Shown: positions 1 through 12,532 of the stretch, one piece after another
How the letters are laid out: each line of letters opens with the position of its first letter
How positions within the stretch are numbered: the first letter of the stretch is position 1
Assembly (NCBI RefSeq): GCF_029168945.1
Contig: NC_083605.1
Location: 1,805,280 to 1,869,279, forward strand
Length of the DNA stretch: 64,000 nucleotides
Reading direction: 5' to 3'
From: Cannabis sativa
Lineage: Eukaryota > Streptophyta > Magnoliopsida > Rosales > Cannabaceae
Position numbers and translations under genes: made by a program
The notes under the pieces: model-generated
Told to the model about the DNA's origin: nothing
Database searches by the model: none
What the model saw: only the letters and a program-made list of their open reading frames with translations

Positions 1-67
1 ATATACTACTATTGTGTTCTATGTTATATACAAATAGATCTTGGGTTAATTGTTAATTTATCTAACA
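1..67 (+). repeat. 5' LTR of first copia element (3' end only)
   Basis: By eye it is identical to 6578-6644 and ends in TCTAACA, directly before the primer-binding site at 70. Confidence 0.93.
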
Positions 68-1253
68 TGTGGTATCAGATTGCCTATTGTATATGATTTA
101 GAACCTATAATTAGTATAATTAATTTGTATATGTTAATTATCCATAATTTCATATCAATTTCGTTATTATTTTATGTGTAATTTTTTGTTTATAAATCTT
201 AAAACTTTAGGGATTTTATTGATCTTTAAATTCTCTATCAATTGATATATTATATGCATGAAATCATTGTGTATATTAAGAGAATTTTAAATTTAAAGTT
301 TTAGGGTTTATATGATTATAATATGAAATTATATTTTGTGTATTTTGATTTTATTGTTTTTGATCTAAAATTGATTATAGATAACTCATTATCAATTGTT
401 TAAGAATGTTCCTACATAATTAATTTCGGATTTAAACTAAGATTAGCATTACAATTTTTTTTTGTTGTGTTCTTCAATTTTCGGATTGGTATTGTCTTGA
501 AATCTAGAGATTTAACCTTTAATACCCGAAATTAGTAGCATAGATCAATTAGAAATTCAATCCCGAGCAAAACCCATCCAAATTCCGGTGTTTTCATCGA
601 GTTTTTGGCCGGAAAACACGACCAGACCCGACTGGGCCGAACCGGGTCGCGTGACCCGCTTGCAGGAACCGGCTGGAGGAAGAAGAACCAGCCCAGCCGC
701 GAAGCCCACTCGCGCAGGCGGCGCGTGGGGGCGCGTGGGGCCGACTGGGAGGTCCGTTTTCGACGATTTTTTTTTTCAGCGTTATTAGAATTTAATTTCT
801 GATTTTTCTATGATTTTTAATTAATTTTTTGACTCCGTTTAATAATTATTATTATTTTAATGATAATTATGTAGTTAAAAAATTATTAAAAATATTTTTT
901 GATAATTTTTCGAAATTTGTCAATCATAGAAAATTTTTTGAGTTTCTTCTCGTTCCATAAAACATAGTCACTCTCTTGTTTAATTTATCTTGACTATGTA
1001 GTCTCCACCAATTTTCTTATATTCACATCTTATGATTATTTGTTGTTCTAAAGTTATAAAACTTGATTATTTGATATAAAAATAATGTGTTATGGTGGAC
1101 ACTTTATTTTTTTTTATTATCAATATAATAAAAGCAATTATATATCTCTTTTGGAAATTTGGTTGAAAATTATTAATTTTCAATGATTGTTTTATCACCA
1201 AATTTCACATGTTGAAGAAAATATTATATTTTTGGTTGACTATATGTGTAATT

Positions 1254-1430
1254 ACTTGCCCAAAGGTAGTATTTACATATATTAGTTCACATTCCATGAA
1301 GTGAGTTAATATTAAATGTATATATTTTAATTATTTGCCCAAAGGTAATAATTTAAATATATAAATTTATTATTATTTTTTGCTTGAATTAATACATATT
1401 TTTAAGAAATTTATTTGCCCAAAGGTAATA
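1254..1430 (+). repeat. Three copies of a TTGCCCAAAGGTA motif about 80 bp apart in the copia leader
   Basis: TTGCCCAAAGGTA-type motifs end near 1270, 1349 and 1429, with sequence between them that is only loosely similar. The core CCAAAG/GTAAT resembles a plant 5' splice site (GT at 1266, 1345 and 1425). A pyrimidine tract ending in CAG at 1605-1607 lies just before the gag frame. The motif repeats are visible directly; a splicing role is inference. Confidence 0.6.
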
Positions 1431-1607
1431 AAATTCTTAAATGATATGTATTTTTTCCTTTGTTGTTAACTTCATGAAGGTAGATCATGTGTGTGTTATA
1501 TTCTCACCCCAAAGGGGAGTTTATAATGACCAGTTGATTCTACAATATTTTCTAATACATTGCTCATTATTGCTTATTCAAGTTTTAATTTTTGAATTTT
1601 TTTTCAG

Positions 1608-4600
1608 TCTCCTTTTCTGTGAACAACAATAATGCTTCCATCCATATTTTGAATGCTTCCAACTACAAGACATGGAAACGAGATGTTGAATTTACTTTAG
1701 GCATAATGGATTTGGACTTGTGCCTACGAGAAGAAAAACCTGCTGATCTTACTGACTCCAGTACAGCTGCCGAGAGAACTCATCATGCACAATGGGAAAA
1801 GTCAAGTCGACTTAGTCTTCTTACTATGAAAAGATCCATTCCTGAACATCTATTGAGTGGTTTGCCAGACACTACAAATGCCAAAGAGTTTTTCAATGCT
1901 GTAGAAAAATTATACGACACTGGTGAAAACGCTGAAGCTGGACATCTTATGGATGAAATGACAACCATTAAGTATGATGAATTAAAAGGAGTGCGTGATT
2001 TTATTCTGAAATTGGTGAATGTTCAGTCCAAGTTAAAAGATCATAATATTCCTCTTCCTGACTCTTTCATTATTCATCGAGCTCTTCATGCACTTCCTGC
2101 CTCTTTCAATCTTATCAAGACAGCCTACAACACTTATAATAAAACATGGAGTTTTAGTGATCTAATTTCTCAGTGTGTAGCTGAAACAAGCAAGCTAACA
2201 AAATGAAAAGAATGAGTCTTCTCACTTTGTTTCTCAACTCAAGCCCAACAAAGGATAAAGAAAATATGAAGAGAAACAACAACAACCAGAGGCTAAGGGA
2301 TTTCAAGAAGATAAGTGAGAAGGAGTCAAAGCTTAAAGTGGCACTTATGTTAGCGATGATGTTATCTATGTTAGCATATTTATTCTTGAATTACAGTTTA
2401 GTGTTCAGATTGTCTTGAACAGTACTTTCTTGATTCTTACTTTTAAAGTAATTCAGTTTCGCTTCCGCGTTTAGTTAAACAATGATTTTCTTTTCGTTTT
2501 ACCAATTATAGTGTTAACATTATGTTTGACTCCGAATAATTGGAAACTGTTTTTACTCTGATATTCTTTTCAAATTATCATTGATTTCCTTAGCTTCCTT
2601 TTTCAATGCTGTGAATATTGTGGATAAGAAATCTTATATTAAGATAACATCCTTATTATTATGGCACGATAAATCGGGTCATATTTCTAAAGAAAGAATT
2701 GATCGATTACTTCTAGCTAAAATTCTTTCTCCTGTTGATGTTTCTGGTTGTGATACTTGTGCTGATTGTACTGGTGGAAAATTGACTAAAACAAGAAAGA
2801 AGACTGCAAACCGCAGTCAATCTTTATTGGAAATTATCCACACAGACATCAGTGGTCCTTATTCCACCACGTTGTGCATAAATAAGTATTTTATCACTTT
2901 TATTGATGATTTTTCTCGTTATGGATTCACCTATTTAATTAAAGAAAAATCTGACGCCCTTGATAAACTCAAAATTTTTCGAAATGAGGTTGAGAAACAA
3001 TTAGGAAGAGTCATCAAAGTTGTTCATTCTGATCGTGGAGGAGAATATTATGGTCGTTATACAGAATCTAAACAACACATGAGGCCTTTTGCTGAATATT
3101 TTCCAGAAAATTGTGTAGTTTCTCAATACAATATGTCAGGTTCACTGAGAAAAATGGCGTTGCTGAAAGGAGAAATCGCACTCTCATGGATATGATCAGA
3201 AACATGATAAGTAGAACAAATCTTCCAGAGTTTTTATGGGGTGAAGCACTCATGACTGCAACTTATATTTTAAATCGTGTTCCCAGTAAATCTGTTCCCA
3301 AAATCCTTTTGAGTTGTGGATTGAGAGGAAGCCTAGTCTTAATCATCTTTGTGTATGGGGTTGTCCAGCTAAAGTAAAGATTTATGATCCTAATTTGAAA
3401 AGTTAGATTCGAGAACAAATCGTTGTTATTTCATTGGTTATCCAATGCGCTCAAAAGGCTATCGCTTTTCCTGTCCTACTCGTGGTACGCGAATTGTTGA
3501 ATCTCAGACTGCTAAATTTTGATGTTGCTGAAAATATTCATTCACCATCTCTTGAAATGGGGGAGTCATCTAAAGGAATTTTTATTCCTATGTCTTTTTC
3601 AAGAGATGATAATAATAGCAGTCTTATTCTTACTCTAGTTGATAACGCTCCCATTGCTGATGAATATATTGCTCCTACTATCCAAGATGACGAGGGTCCT
3701 ACTATTGATGAAGGACCTATTAATGAAGAAGCTCCTGTTGTTAATGAAAATCCTGTTATTGAAGAAATTCCAATTGTGGAATATGTCATTCAAAATGATG
3801 GTCAACAAATAGAGGTTATTCCAGAAGTACCTCTTATATAAGGTGTGATGATAAATTTATTTACCTTGGAGAAGGTGAATGTGATCTTGGTCATTTTGTG
3901 GAAACTCTTACTTATAGTGAAGCACTTAATTGTCCACACTCTTCAAAATGGATAGAAGCTATGGATGATGAGATTAAGTTCATGGACAAAAATAATGTAT
4001 ATGTGAAAGTTAGTTCTATTACCTGATGGTTTCAAACCAATAGGTTGTAAGTGGATTTTAAAAACTAAAAGGGATAAAAATGGACAGATTGAAAGGTTTA
4101 AAGCGTGTTTAGTGGCTAAAGGCTTTACTCAAAGAGAAGGTATTGATTACACTGAAACTTTCTCACTTGTTTCTACTAAAGATTCATTCAGAATTATTAT
4201 GGCCTTAGTTGCGTATTTTGATTCAGAGTTACATCAAATGATTGTTAAAACTGTTGTTCGATCTGAATGGAGAATTGAGTGAGCAATTTTTTTTATGTCT
4301 CAACCTGAAGGCTTCGAGGAAAATGGAAATGACAATTTGGTTTGCAAATTGAAACGATCCATTTATGGTCTCAAACAGGCATCTCGCCAGTGGTACTTGA
4401 AGTTTGATAAGGTTGTGACACTGTTGGGTTTCATCGAGAACAAGTTTGACTAGTGTATTTATATGAAGATCAGTGGGAGTCATCATATTTTTTCTTGTTC
4501 TTTATGTAGATGATATTTTACTTGCCAGCAGTGATTTGTCATTACTAAATGAGACCAAAAGTTTTCTGTCTACCAATTTTGATATGAAAGATCTCGGAGA

Positions 4601-5495
4601 GGCATCTTTAGTTTTGGAGATTGAGATTCATCATGATAAGAATCGAAAAGTTCTTGGCTTATCTCAAGAAGCTTACATTAATCGTGTGCTCAAAAGGTTC
4701 AACATGGATTTATGTAAAGCCAATTCTGTTCCTATTCTGAAAGGGGACAAGTTCACTAAGCAGCAATGTCCTAAGAACGACTTGGAAAGAGGAGCAATGA
4801 AGAACATCCCTTATGCAAGTGTAGTAGGGAGTTTGATGTATGCTCAGGTTTGCACTCGACCTGACATAGCTTTCGTAGTAAATGTTCTTGGGAGATATTT
4901 ATCTGATCCTGGCCTTGATCATTGGGTTGCAGCCAAGAAAGTTTTGAGATATTTGCAAAGAACGAAGAGTTTTATGCTTGTGTATAAGCAGGTTGACAAT
5001 CTTCGAGTTGTTGGTTATTCAGATTCAGATTTTGGTGGTTGTGTAGATGATTTAAAATCAACTTCTGGCTATATTTTCACCTTGGCAGGTGCTGCTATTT
5101 CTTGGAAGAGTGTCAAACAGACTTTGATCACGTCATCTACTATGTATGCTGAGTTTGTTGCATGTTATGGGGCATCTTTGCAAGCTTTGTGGCTGAAGAA
5201 TTTTATTTCGGAGATACGAGTGGTTGATTCTATTTCCACACCTATGCTAATCTATTGTGATAATAATGCTGCTGTTTTCTTTTCAAAGAATAACAAGATT
5301 AGTAGTGCTTCTAAACATATGGAAATAAAGTATCTCACTGTCAGAGACTTGGTCAAGAAAGGAGACATTGTTATTGAAAATTGCAAGACCGAGTCGATGT
5401 TAGCTGATCCTCTAACCAAAGGGTTAAGTGTCGTGCTGTTTAATAAACATGTTGTTAATATGGGCATTTTAGAATCTTTTGATCTTTTGGGTTAG
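1608..5495 (+). pseudogene. Copia gag-pol pseudogene
   Basis: The gag part (to 2206) has the N-terminal copia gag pattern (NYKTWKRDVEF) but no in-frame ATG before it. 2207-2580 is a decayed stretch in which neither zinc knuckle nor protease DSG is found. From 2581 come the GAG-pre-integrase motif (WHDKSGH) and integrase core residues (HTDISGP, HSDRGGE). A frameshift near 3130 leads into NGVAERRN, the catalytic Glu region. 3434-3841 is the variable linker. The reverse transcriptase half is broken between 3842 and 4472. 4473-5495 is open and carries LYVDDILLAS and the RNase H motifs SDSDFGG and YCDNNAA. Function is lost. Confidence 0.88.
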
Positions 5496-6154
5496 TGGGA
5501 GTTTTGTTTTCTGTTTGTTTTTAGAAATTATTATTTATAATTTTCTGAATAAAGTTATGAACTACATTTTATGTTTCAATATTTTTTATTATTGAATGGA
5601 TATGTTTTCAATTAGGTTTTGTTATATTCTCGAGAATGATTGAATTGAAAGCATGTAGTTCATATCTTGTTGTGATCATTGTATTTTAAGTATATTTGCT
5701 TAATGACAATGATATGTTGTTGGCTTAATTCTTTAAGCATATTTAGTGACACTAACTTATTTTAAGTGGTGTATGTTTAATTTCACTGGCTTATTTATTA
5801 AGCATCACGGTATCAGTGAAATTGAGGACTGATAAGGATATTATGTTATTTTATATTGATCACATGTTGAACATAATTCCTTACCACACTACTAGACTTA
5901 TTGACCATGTCGATTTAATACTTTGGTATTTGTGATTATGAATGTCTTTTGTTGAGCTAAAAGCAATATGACTGTCATAGTTCATTATCAAAGGTTAAAT
6001 TGGACCGGTATGTTGAGATGCTATCAGAGAACTATCAGTTTTTAAAGTGGCCACAAATGTTTTCCTGTTGTTCAACCCATGAGTCGTTTTCAAACAAAAT
6101 TATTTTGATATATAATATATATGTATTAAAATCAATGTAGCCCAAGTGGGAGAA
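5496..6154 (+). other. Copia 3' untranslated region
   Basis: AT-rich sequence between the last pol stop and the polypurine tract, with no ORF of note. It belongs to the first copia element. Confidence 0.7.
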
Positions 6155-6644
6155 TGTTAGACTTTTATTTGGGCTTACATTAAATTTTATTGGTTTTATT
6201 AAAACTTGGGTTGATTGGATAGTTCTTTGCTGTGTTAGCCCATGTTGTTGGTGATCAATTGTTAATGGGCTTAGCATCTGTGAGTAAAGTCTAGGTGAAG
6301 CAGAAGTGTGGGCTTTTCTAGTTGACTGAAGCCTTTGATGAGCAGGCCCAGCCCAACTAGGGTTTTGTAGCTAAGTCCCCTCCCTAACTCTATAAATACA
6401 TATTGTCTCATCACAATTGGATACCTTTTGATAATCAGAGAAAATAAACTGCTTCTGATTTAGAGATCTAGGGAGGAAGACTTAGTTGATAGTATTGCAC
6501 TATCGAATTGGAGTAACTGCTGTGGATCAAACAGAGATAATTGCTATGGATCAATCAGGTACACATACTCAATTATCATATACTACTATTGTGTTCTATG
6601 TTATATACAAATAGATCTTGGGTTAATTGTTAATTTATCTAACA
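6155..6644 (+). repeat. 3' LTR of first copia element
   Basis: This LTR is 490 bp. It starts TGTTAGA right after the polypurine tract and ends TCTAACA, giving a 7-bp terminal inverted repeat in the TG...CA form. Its last 67 bases match the 5' LTR remnant at the window start. Confidence 0.9.
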
Positions 6645-6922
6645 TGAGGTACTTATCCTGAGATACACTTGTGGTTCTCAAGGGATAAACTGATGCCCTG
6701 GTGCTACGAGTTGCAGGTGCAGAAGGTGGTCTTGCGCTTAATTTGTACCTTTGTCTGGTACGTGTCAAGTAGTCCCGAGTTGCAGAAGTGGTGGTTGTTG
6801 TATACCCTTTGTCGAGATGTTAGGAGCTACAAGGTGAGGTGTCGCCTCTACTCATACCCTCTCGTCAATAGATCATGCAAGAAGCGTGGTCATACTCCCT
6901 TTCGCATCTCATCCTTTGTGTG
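6645..6922. other. Unassigned, GC-richer stretch after the copia element
   Basis: This stretch is less AT-rich than its surroundings. A 106-codon frame (6669-6989, +) crosses into the next repeat and shows no domain I recognise. The reverse complement also gives no clear protein. It may be a fragment of another mobile element or of a gene. Confidence 0.3.
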
Positions 6923-7193
6923 GCCACAAAAAAATACCACTTTTAGTGATAACTTTTTAGTCACAATATTATTTTTTACTTGTGACTAAACATAGTATTT
7001 AGACACAAGTTGTCACTAATTTAGTTTTAGTAGTCACAACAAGTATTGTGGCTAAAAACACATTTAGTCACAATAAATTGTGATTTTTGTGACTAATACT
7101 TTTGGTCACGGACTTTTAGTCACAACGTACGAATGGCGATTTATAATTAATCACAAATTTTAATGTGACTAAAAGTAAGATTTTTTATAATGC
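6923..7193. mobile_element. Small foldback element with TTAGTCACAA subterminal repeats (CACTA-like MITE)
   Basis: Many copies of TTAGTCACAA and its complement TTGTGACTAA are packed in both orientations. The ends are inverted relatives: CACAAAAAAATACCACTTTT on the left, and CATTATAAAAAATC when the right end is read inward. Dense short subterminal repeats in both orientations are typical of CACTA/En-Spm derivatives. No clear target-site duplication was found, so the class is tentative. Confidence 0.5.
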
Positions 7194-7359
7194 CAAGTAG
7201 CCGTTGCCCTTGGCCGAGTGACTATTTGATTAACTTAGATAAAGTTTTGAACTTGGTTCATATATATTAGATCAAGAGAGGAGTAGATCAAATGGTTAGA
7301 TTTATATAGCAATTGTTTTAGTTTTGGAAAAAGGAAAATTGGGTTCATCAAAAATTCAC

Positions 7360-7715
7360 ATTACAAAAAATTTAGATTTTTAGTCACAAACAAAAATAAT
7401 TTGTGACTGAATGTACTTTTTTGTCACAATTTGTGATAAATAATATTTTAGTCACAATGAACTATTTGTCACAGTTCTTAAATTTTTAAATTAAAAGGTC
7501 ACAACTAAATATTGTAACTAAAAATATGTTTAGTCATAATTATAAAATTTTATGACTAAAATCTATAACTAATTATTATTTAGTTACTAATTAATTTATT
7601 GTGTTGTCACTAAAAATTATTTTTTTAGTCACAAATATTATTTTTTATCATCTTTTAACTATATTTGCGACACTATATTTCCATAAAAAAAAAACTATAT
7701 TTGTGACACTATAAA
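7360..7715. mobile_element. Second TTAGTCACAA-type element or fragment
   Basis: It opens with CATTACAAAAAATTTAG and then carries repeated TTAGTCACAA/TTGTGACTAA motifs, like the element at 6923-7193. Its right end is unclear near two copies of GTGACACTATA (7667-7712). Confidence 0.45.
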
Positions 7716-8493
<778 letters not shown>

Positions 8494-8548
8494 TGAAAAA
8501 TAAGAAAACCCTTAAAAAAAAGATATATATATTTATATAAAATAAAAA

Positions 8549-8936
8549 GGCTAATTAGTAATTTTTCCCCCCGAATTTTGACATGTACTAAATCATGCCC
8601 CCTGAACTTTTTTGGCTGTTAAAAATTCCCCCTGAACTATTAAGATTGTTAAATTTAAGGACTTTTATCTGATTTTAGTAAAAAAATTCTAACATGGGTG
8701 AAAGTTCAGGGGGCATGATTTAATACATATAAAAGTTTGAGGGGCATGATTTGGTATATATCAAAGTCTGGGGAGCATGATTTAGTACTTGAAACAGTAA
8801 AATTGAATGAAATTAGACAAAAGTCCTTAAATTTAACAATCTCAATAGTTCATGGGGAATTTTTAACGACCAAAAAAATTTAGGGGGCATGATTTGGTAT
8901 ATATCAAAGTTCGGGGGGAAAAATTGCTAATTAGCC
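8549..8936. mobile_element. Mutator-type MITE, copy 1
   Basis: A 388-bp foldback whose arms start GGCTAATTAG and end CTAATTAGCC, with long complementary arms (for example TTAAATTTAACAATCTCA-type segments on both sides). It is flanked by a perfect 9-bp direct repeat, AAATAAAAA, at 8540-8548 and 8937-8945. A 9-bp duplication is the mark of Mutator-like transposases. It has no coding capacity. Its right edge is about 40 bp from the TATA-like box of the Agenet gene. Confidence 0.9.
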
Positions 8937-8975
8937 AAATAAAAATGATTTAAATAGAAAGTGTAAATAATTGGA

Positions 8976-8985
8976 ATTTATAAAG
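8976..8985 (+). promoter_or_regulatory. TATA-like box of the Agenet gene
   Basis: ATTTATAAAG lies about 134 bp upstream of the ATG at 9119, followed by a CT-rich leader (about 9010-9065) of the kind common in plant 5' UTRs. The assignment rests on position and motif only. Confidence 0.45.
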
Positions 8986-9118
8986 ATGTGTGTAAATATT
9001 ACGTTTTTGGGTCTCTCTTGAAAGCTCTCGTTTTCAATTCAAAGGGTCTCTCTTCTCTTCTCTAACCTTGGGAAAAAAAGAGGCAACTGTTTTCTTCTGT
9101 AAAAAGATCAAATCTTTA

Positions 9119-10477
9119 ATGGCTTCCATTAATGGAGGAGAATCTTACTTAACCATAGGCTCCGATGTCGAGGTCGGAACCCCAGATGGCGGCTTCATTC
9201 CGGCAACAATCATCGGCAGGGGATCATACCCCACCAGTTTTTTTGTCAAATACAAAACCCTAAAGTCCTTGAGGAGAGAGTTTGATGTGTCTCTGATAAG
9301 GCCATCGCCCCCCAAAGAGATCGAATTTAGGGAATTTAAGTTGGATCAAGAAGTCGATGCTTACTATAATGGTAAGTGGTGGGAGGGATTGATCACCAAT
9401 GTCTCTAAAGATTGTTTGAATTTCGCTGTTTCCTTGTACGAGAACGATGAGATCGAGGTCCAATATTGTAATTTGAGACCTCATCGTGATTGGGTTGATG
9501 ATCATTGGGTTCCTCCTCTTGTTCAGGTATAATTATTTGTGATTTTCATACTATGGTGCTTTTAAAAATTCAATCTTTAATCTTTTAGGGTTCGTTTGGT
9601 AGGCGAGTTTAGATTGTGTTCATAGTTTTATATAATAGAATGTGAAATTTTAATTTGATACCAAACGAAACCTAAGCTTTTGTTGTTATTCTTGTTGTTG
9701 CTGATCTGGTAGTGTGTGAAAACATGTCTTTGCTTGTAAATTACTGTTCTTTTATGATTCTAATGTTACTGTTTTTGTTGCTCTAACTTAACTTCAAACC
9801 CCAGAAAAAGAGATTAGTGTTTTTGTTTCTGTTGGTTTATTAGCTTCAAATTTCTCTATAGATTTTAAGTTTTTCATCACTAAAAAGAGAAATAAGGAAA
9901 TCTCAAATCTCTTAACACTTCTTACAAAATGAGAAATTTGTTTGATTTATGATGACCTTGAATTAGCCTCTATTGATTGATTACATCATACTACACTTAC
10001 TCATTCAATCACTTGTGGTTTACATATCAGACCCCTGTGTCAGATTCTAATGGTGCAAAAACAATGGAGGAATTTGAGGTAGGATCTCTAGTCGAGATCA
10101 GGAACGAGGAAGAGGGACTAGAAGGTTCATGGTATACAGCTAGTATTATCAGAATTATGGAGAATGACAAGTACTATATTCAGTACAAGACTATAAAGAC
10201 AGAGACTGGTGAGAAGTATTTGTGTGAGGAGGCTGAGAGAAGAAACATAAGACCAGTTCCTCCCGAAATTATTATGGCTGATTCTTTTAGCCTAAATGAA
10301 GAAGTTGATGCCTATTATAATGATGGTTGGTGGGAAGGTGCTATATCAAAAGTATTGTCAAGAGGAAGGTACAAGGTTTACTTTGAGAATTCATGTGAAG
10401 AAATTGTTTTCGAGCATGAGGATTTGAGACCGCGTCAAAATTGGATCAATCGTACTTGGGTTTCGGCTTCTAATTAA
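9119..10477 (+). CDS. Agenet (Tudor-like) domain protein, two exons (9119-9526, 10031-10477)
   Basis: Exon 1 starts at the first ATG in frame (9119) and ends at CAG/GTATAA (9526). The intron 9527-10030 ends in ATCAG. The junction is in phase 0, so the joined protein has 284 residues. It carries four Agenet-type modules in two tandem pairs: residues about 10-65, 74-132, 148-205 and 211-270. The second and fourth share the signature VDAYYN..WWEG followed by LRP..(N/D)W. Plant Agenet proteins (the DUF724/FMRP-like group) are Royal-family readers linked to chromatin or RNA; the substrate here is unknown. The two exons look like a duplicated Agenet pair. One MITE copy lies just upstream and another about 1.1 kb downstream. 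Possible 3' UTR introns after 10477 cannot be decided from sequence. Confidence 0.87.
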
Positions 10478-11185
10478 GGTATTTGAGTTTTGATTATGTT
10501 TGATCTATAATTGGCTCAAGTTTCTGTTTTTGTAGTTCTGTTCTTAATGTTAATTGATTTTGTGTGATTAGGCAACTATAACCATCTGCTAATGATCATT
10601 GCTGAATGTATATGACAAATTTATTCTTAGTATTGATAGTGTGATCTAATCTTGTATAGTGCTACATACCGTAATAGGTTTGAAGTTATTTGAACACGTG
10701 TGGTAAACTAGAATATGAGAAACTCGATAACAAAAGATTGTGTTCTTTGTATTGATAGTGTGATCTTGCTGAATTCTATATACATACATATATGTATATA
10801 TCTTTGTAAAGTGTGTGACTTTTGTTGAAATTTCTTATACTTAATTACTTTGCTAATCAATGATTTGTTATTTTTTTTGCAACAGTAAAAATGTGAAAGA
10901 CATGTGAAGAGCTTTGGCAGAGTAGGAAATAGAAAATTTTCTTTTGAAATTCAGAAATTGTTTATGGGAGCTGTGCAGTGACCTTCCTCCATTGAATTAT
11001 GATTAGATATAGTTATATCAATACTTAGTTTAACAGTTTCATAGATCAGTGGCATTTTGCAGAAGTCAAGACCAATTTATTTTGTGAAGATTGTTATGTT
11101 AGGTCTGTTTTAGATATTAATATATTTACCTGTAATTATAATGTTTATTACTATTAAACACATTACAAGCATTTTCATATTAATC
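10478..11185. other. 3' flank of the Agenet gene
   Basis: AT-rich sequence likely holding the 3' UTR. Acceptor-like sites (TGATTAG at about 10571, TTTGCAACAG at about 10885) leave room for a spliced 3' UTR. No further coding exon is recognised. Confidence 0.4.
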
Positions 11186-11435
11186 AACACCTTCAAATGC
11201 ACCCTAGAGTATCTCAAATGGTCAGGCATATAGTTTGCTCGACAACGTCCGCGGTTCGAGTCAAATATTTTAGGTTTGGGTGACAATCCTAGTTTCGAAA
11301 AATGAAAAAGAAAAAACAAAATCGGCTCCAAGCAACCTAATGGGGATGAGGGCCAACCAGTGTGTAGCAAGCCATATGAGGGTAGCTAAGCAAAGACAAC
11401 TTAGGGTCATGTGCTAGCAAAAAGAAACACCTTCA
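11186..11435 (+). mobile_element. tRNA-derived SINE with target-site duplication
   Basis: The body is 11196-11425, flanked by a perfect 10-bp direct repeat AACACCTTCA (11186-11195 and 11426-11435). It contains a pol III B-box-like motif, GCGGTTCGAGTC (11251-11262). An A-box-like segment (CTCAAATGGTCAGGC, about 11213-11227) lies about 30 bp upstream, and the 3' end is A-rich. Size, promoter layout and duplication all fit a plant SINE. Confidence 0.78.
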
Positions 11436-11549
11436 CTGTGTCTAATGCAATCCAAACATTCCTTCGAACCTCTAACATCTTATTGTTTGAACCTAGTAAC
11501 TAAAACGTTTGAATATGTGACAGCTTTCGTATTCTTTAAGTAACTAAAG

Positions 11550-11967
11550 GGTTAATTAGTAACTTTTTCTAACTTTGACATGTATCAAATCATGTCTCTG
11601 AATTTTTTTGGTCGTTAAAAATTTTTCTCGAAGTATTGAGATTGTTAGATTTAAGGATTTTTGTCTAATTTTATTCAATTTTACTGTTTCAGTGATTGTT
11701 TATGTACTAAACGCTCCCTGGACTTTGATATTTACCAAATCATGTCCCTTAAATTTTGATATGTACTAAATTATGCCTCTTGAACTTTCATCCATATTAG
11801 AATTTTTTACTAAAATTAGACAAAAATTCCTAAATTTAACAATCTCAATAGTTTATTTAATTTCAAAAAAAAAAAAATAATTTTAATAGTTTAGGAAAAT
11901 TTTTAACGGCCAAAAAAGCATGATGTGGTACATGTCAAAGTTAGAGGGAAAAAATTACTAATTAGCC
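11550..11967. mobile_element. Mutator-type MITE, copy 2
   Basis: A 418-bp foldback of the same family as 8549-8936: it starts GGTTAATTAG, ends CTAATTAGCC, and has the same arm motifs. It is flanked by a perfect 9-bp direct repeat TAACTAAAG at 11541-11549 and 11968-11976. An A-rich run near 11866-11878 accounts for some of the extra length. Confidence 0.9.
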
Positions 11968-11976
11968 TAACTAAAG

Positions 11977-12371
11977 TTTGTAATGATTAGTAACCAAATT
12001 TGTTTTTATGTCTAATCATTTTGAATGTTCGTCGGTTCAAGGGTGGGGCAGTAGGGCCACATCCAAGCCCAAAAAATATTTTAATAAAAAAGTCTCAAAT
12101 TTATGTTTTAAAAATACTATATATTTTTTTAATTTTGATTTTTTTTTTTTGAAAAATACTTAATTTATTTTTAAGATAGTACATTTATATTTTTTATAGA
12201 GAGAAAAGACCTCTCTTATTTTCATTATATTCAGCGACAGTGGCTACTATAAAAAATGAATATATGTAATGTGTATGTAGGGCTTGTACAGGGTTATATA
12301 CACAGTAAAATAGAAGCCCATTGGGCCGGTATTGGGCCGAAACAAAATAAAAGCAACTCTAACAGGGGAAT
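11977..12371. other. Intergenic AT-rich stretch
   Basis: No gene seen. Two TTGGGCCGG-type motifs lie at about 12320-12340, resembling those near 7850. Confidence 0.4.
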
Positions 12372-12532
12372 TTTCTTAAATATGAAAATTGAGGGTATAA
12401 TTTACTTGGTATAAATAAATAATAGTATAGGGTTATGAGTTTTTTTTTTAAAAAAAAAATTTTCTTTACATTTATATGGATTTTTCTTATGCTATATTTT
12501 TGTAAAAAAAGTGGAAATTCCATATTTGTAAA

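Larger units (their letters stand above)
1..6644 (+). mobile_element. Ty1/copia LTR retrotransposon, decayed, 5' LTR cut by window edge
   Basis: The first 67 bases equal the last 67 bases of the 3' LTR (6578-6644) by eye, so the window opens inside the 5' LTR. A tRNA-iMet type primer-binding site (TGGTATCAGA) follows at 70. A polypurine tract (AAGTGGGAGAA, about 6144-6154) precedes the 3' LTR. The gag, integrase, reverse transcriptase and RNase H order is that of copia. The coding region is broken by frameshifts and stops, and no zinc knuckle or protease active site can be seen, so the copy cannot be autonomous. The leader between 68 and about 1607 is long and non-coding, with a GC-rich patch at about 600-770. 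No target-site duplication can be checked because the left flank is outside the window. Confidence 0.93.

Noticed and set aside
6669..6989. 106-codon open frame after the first copia element
   Set aside because: It crosses into a CACTA-like repeat, has no recognisable domain, and its composition gives no support for a gene.
11205..11265. Possible tRNA gene (A and B box-like motifs)
   Set aside because: No cloverleaf can be drawn; the segment is bounded by a 10-bp duplication and an A-rich end, so a SINE explains it better.
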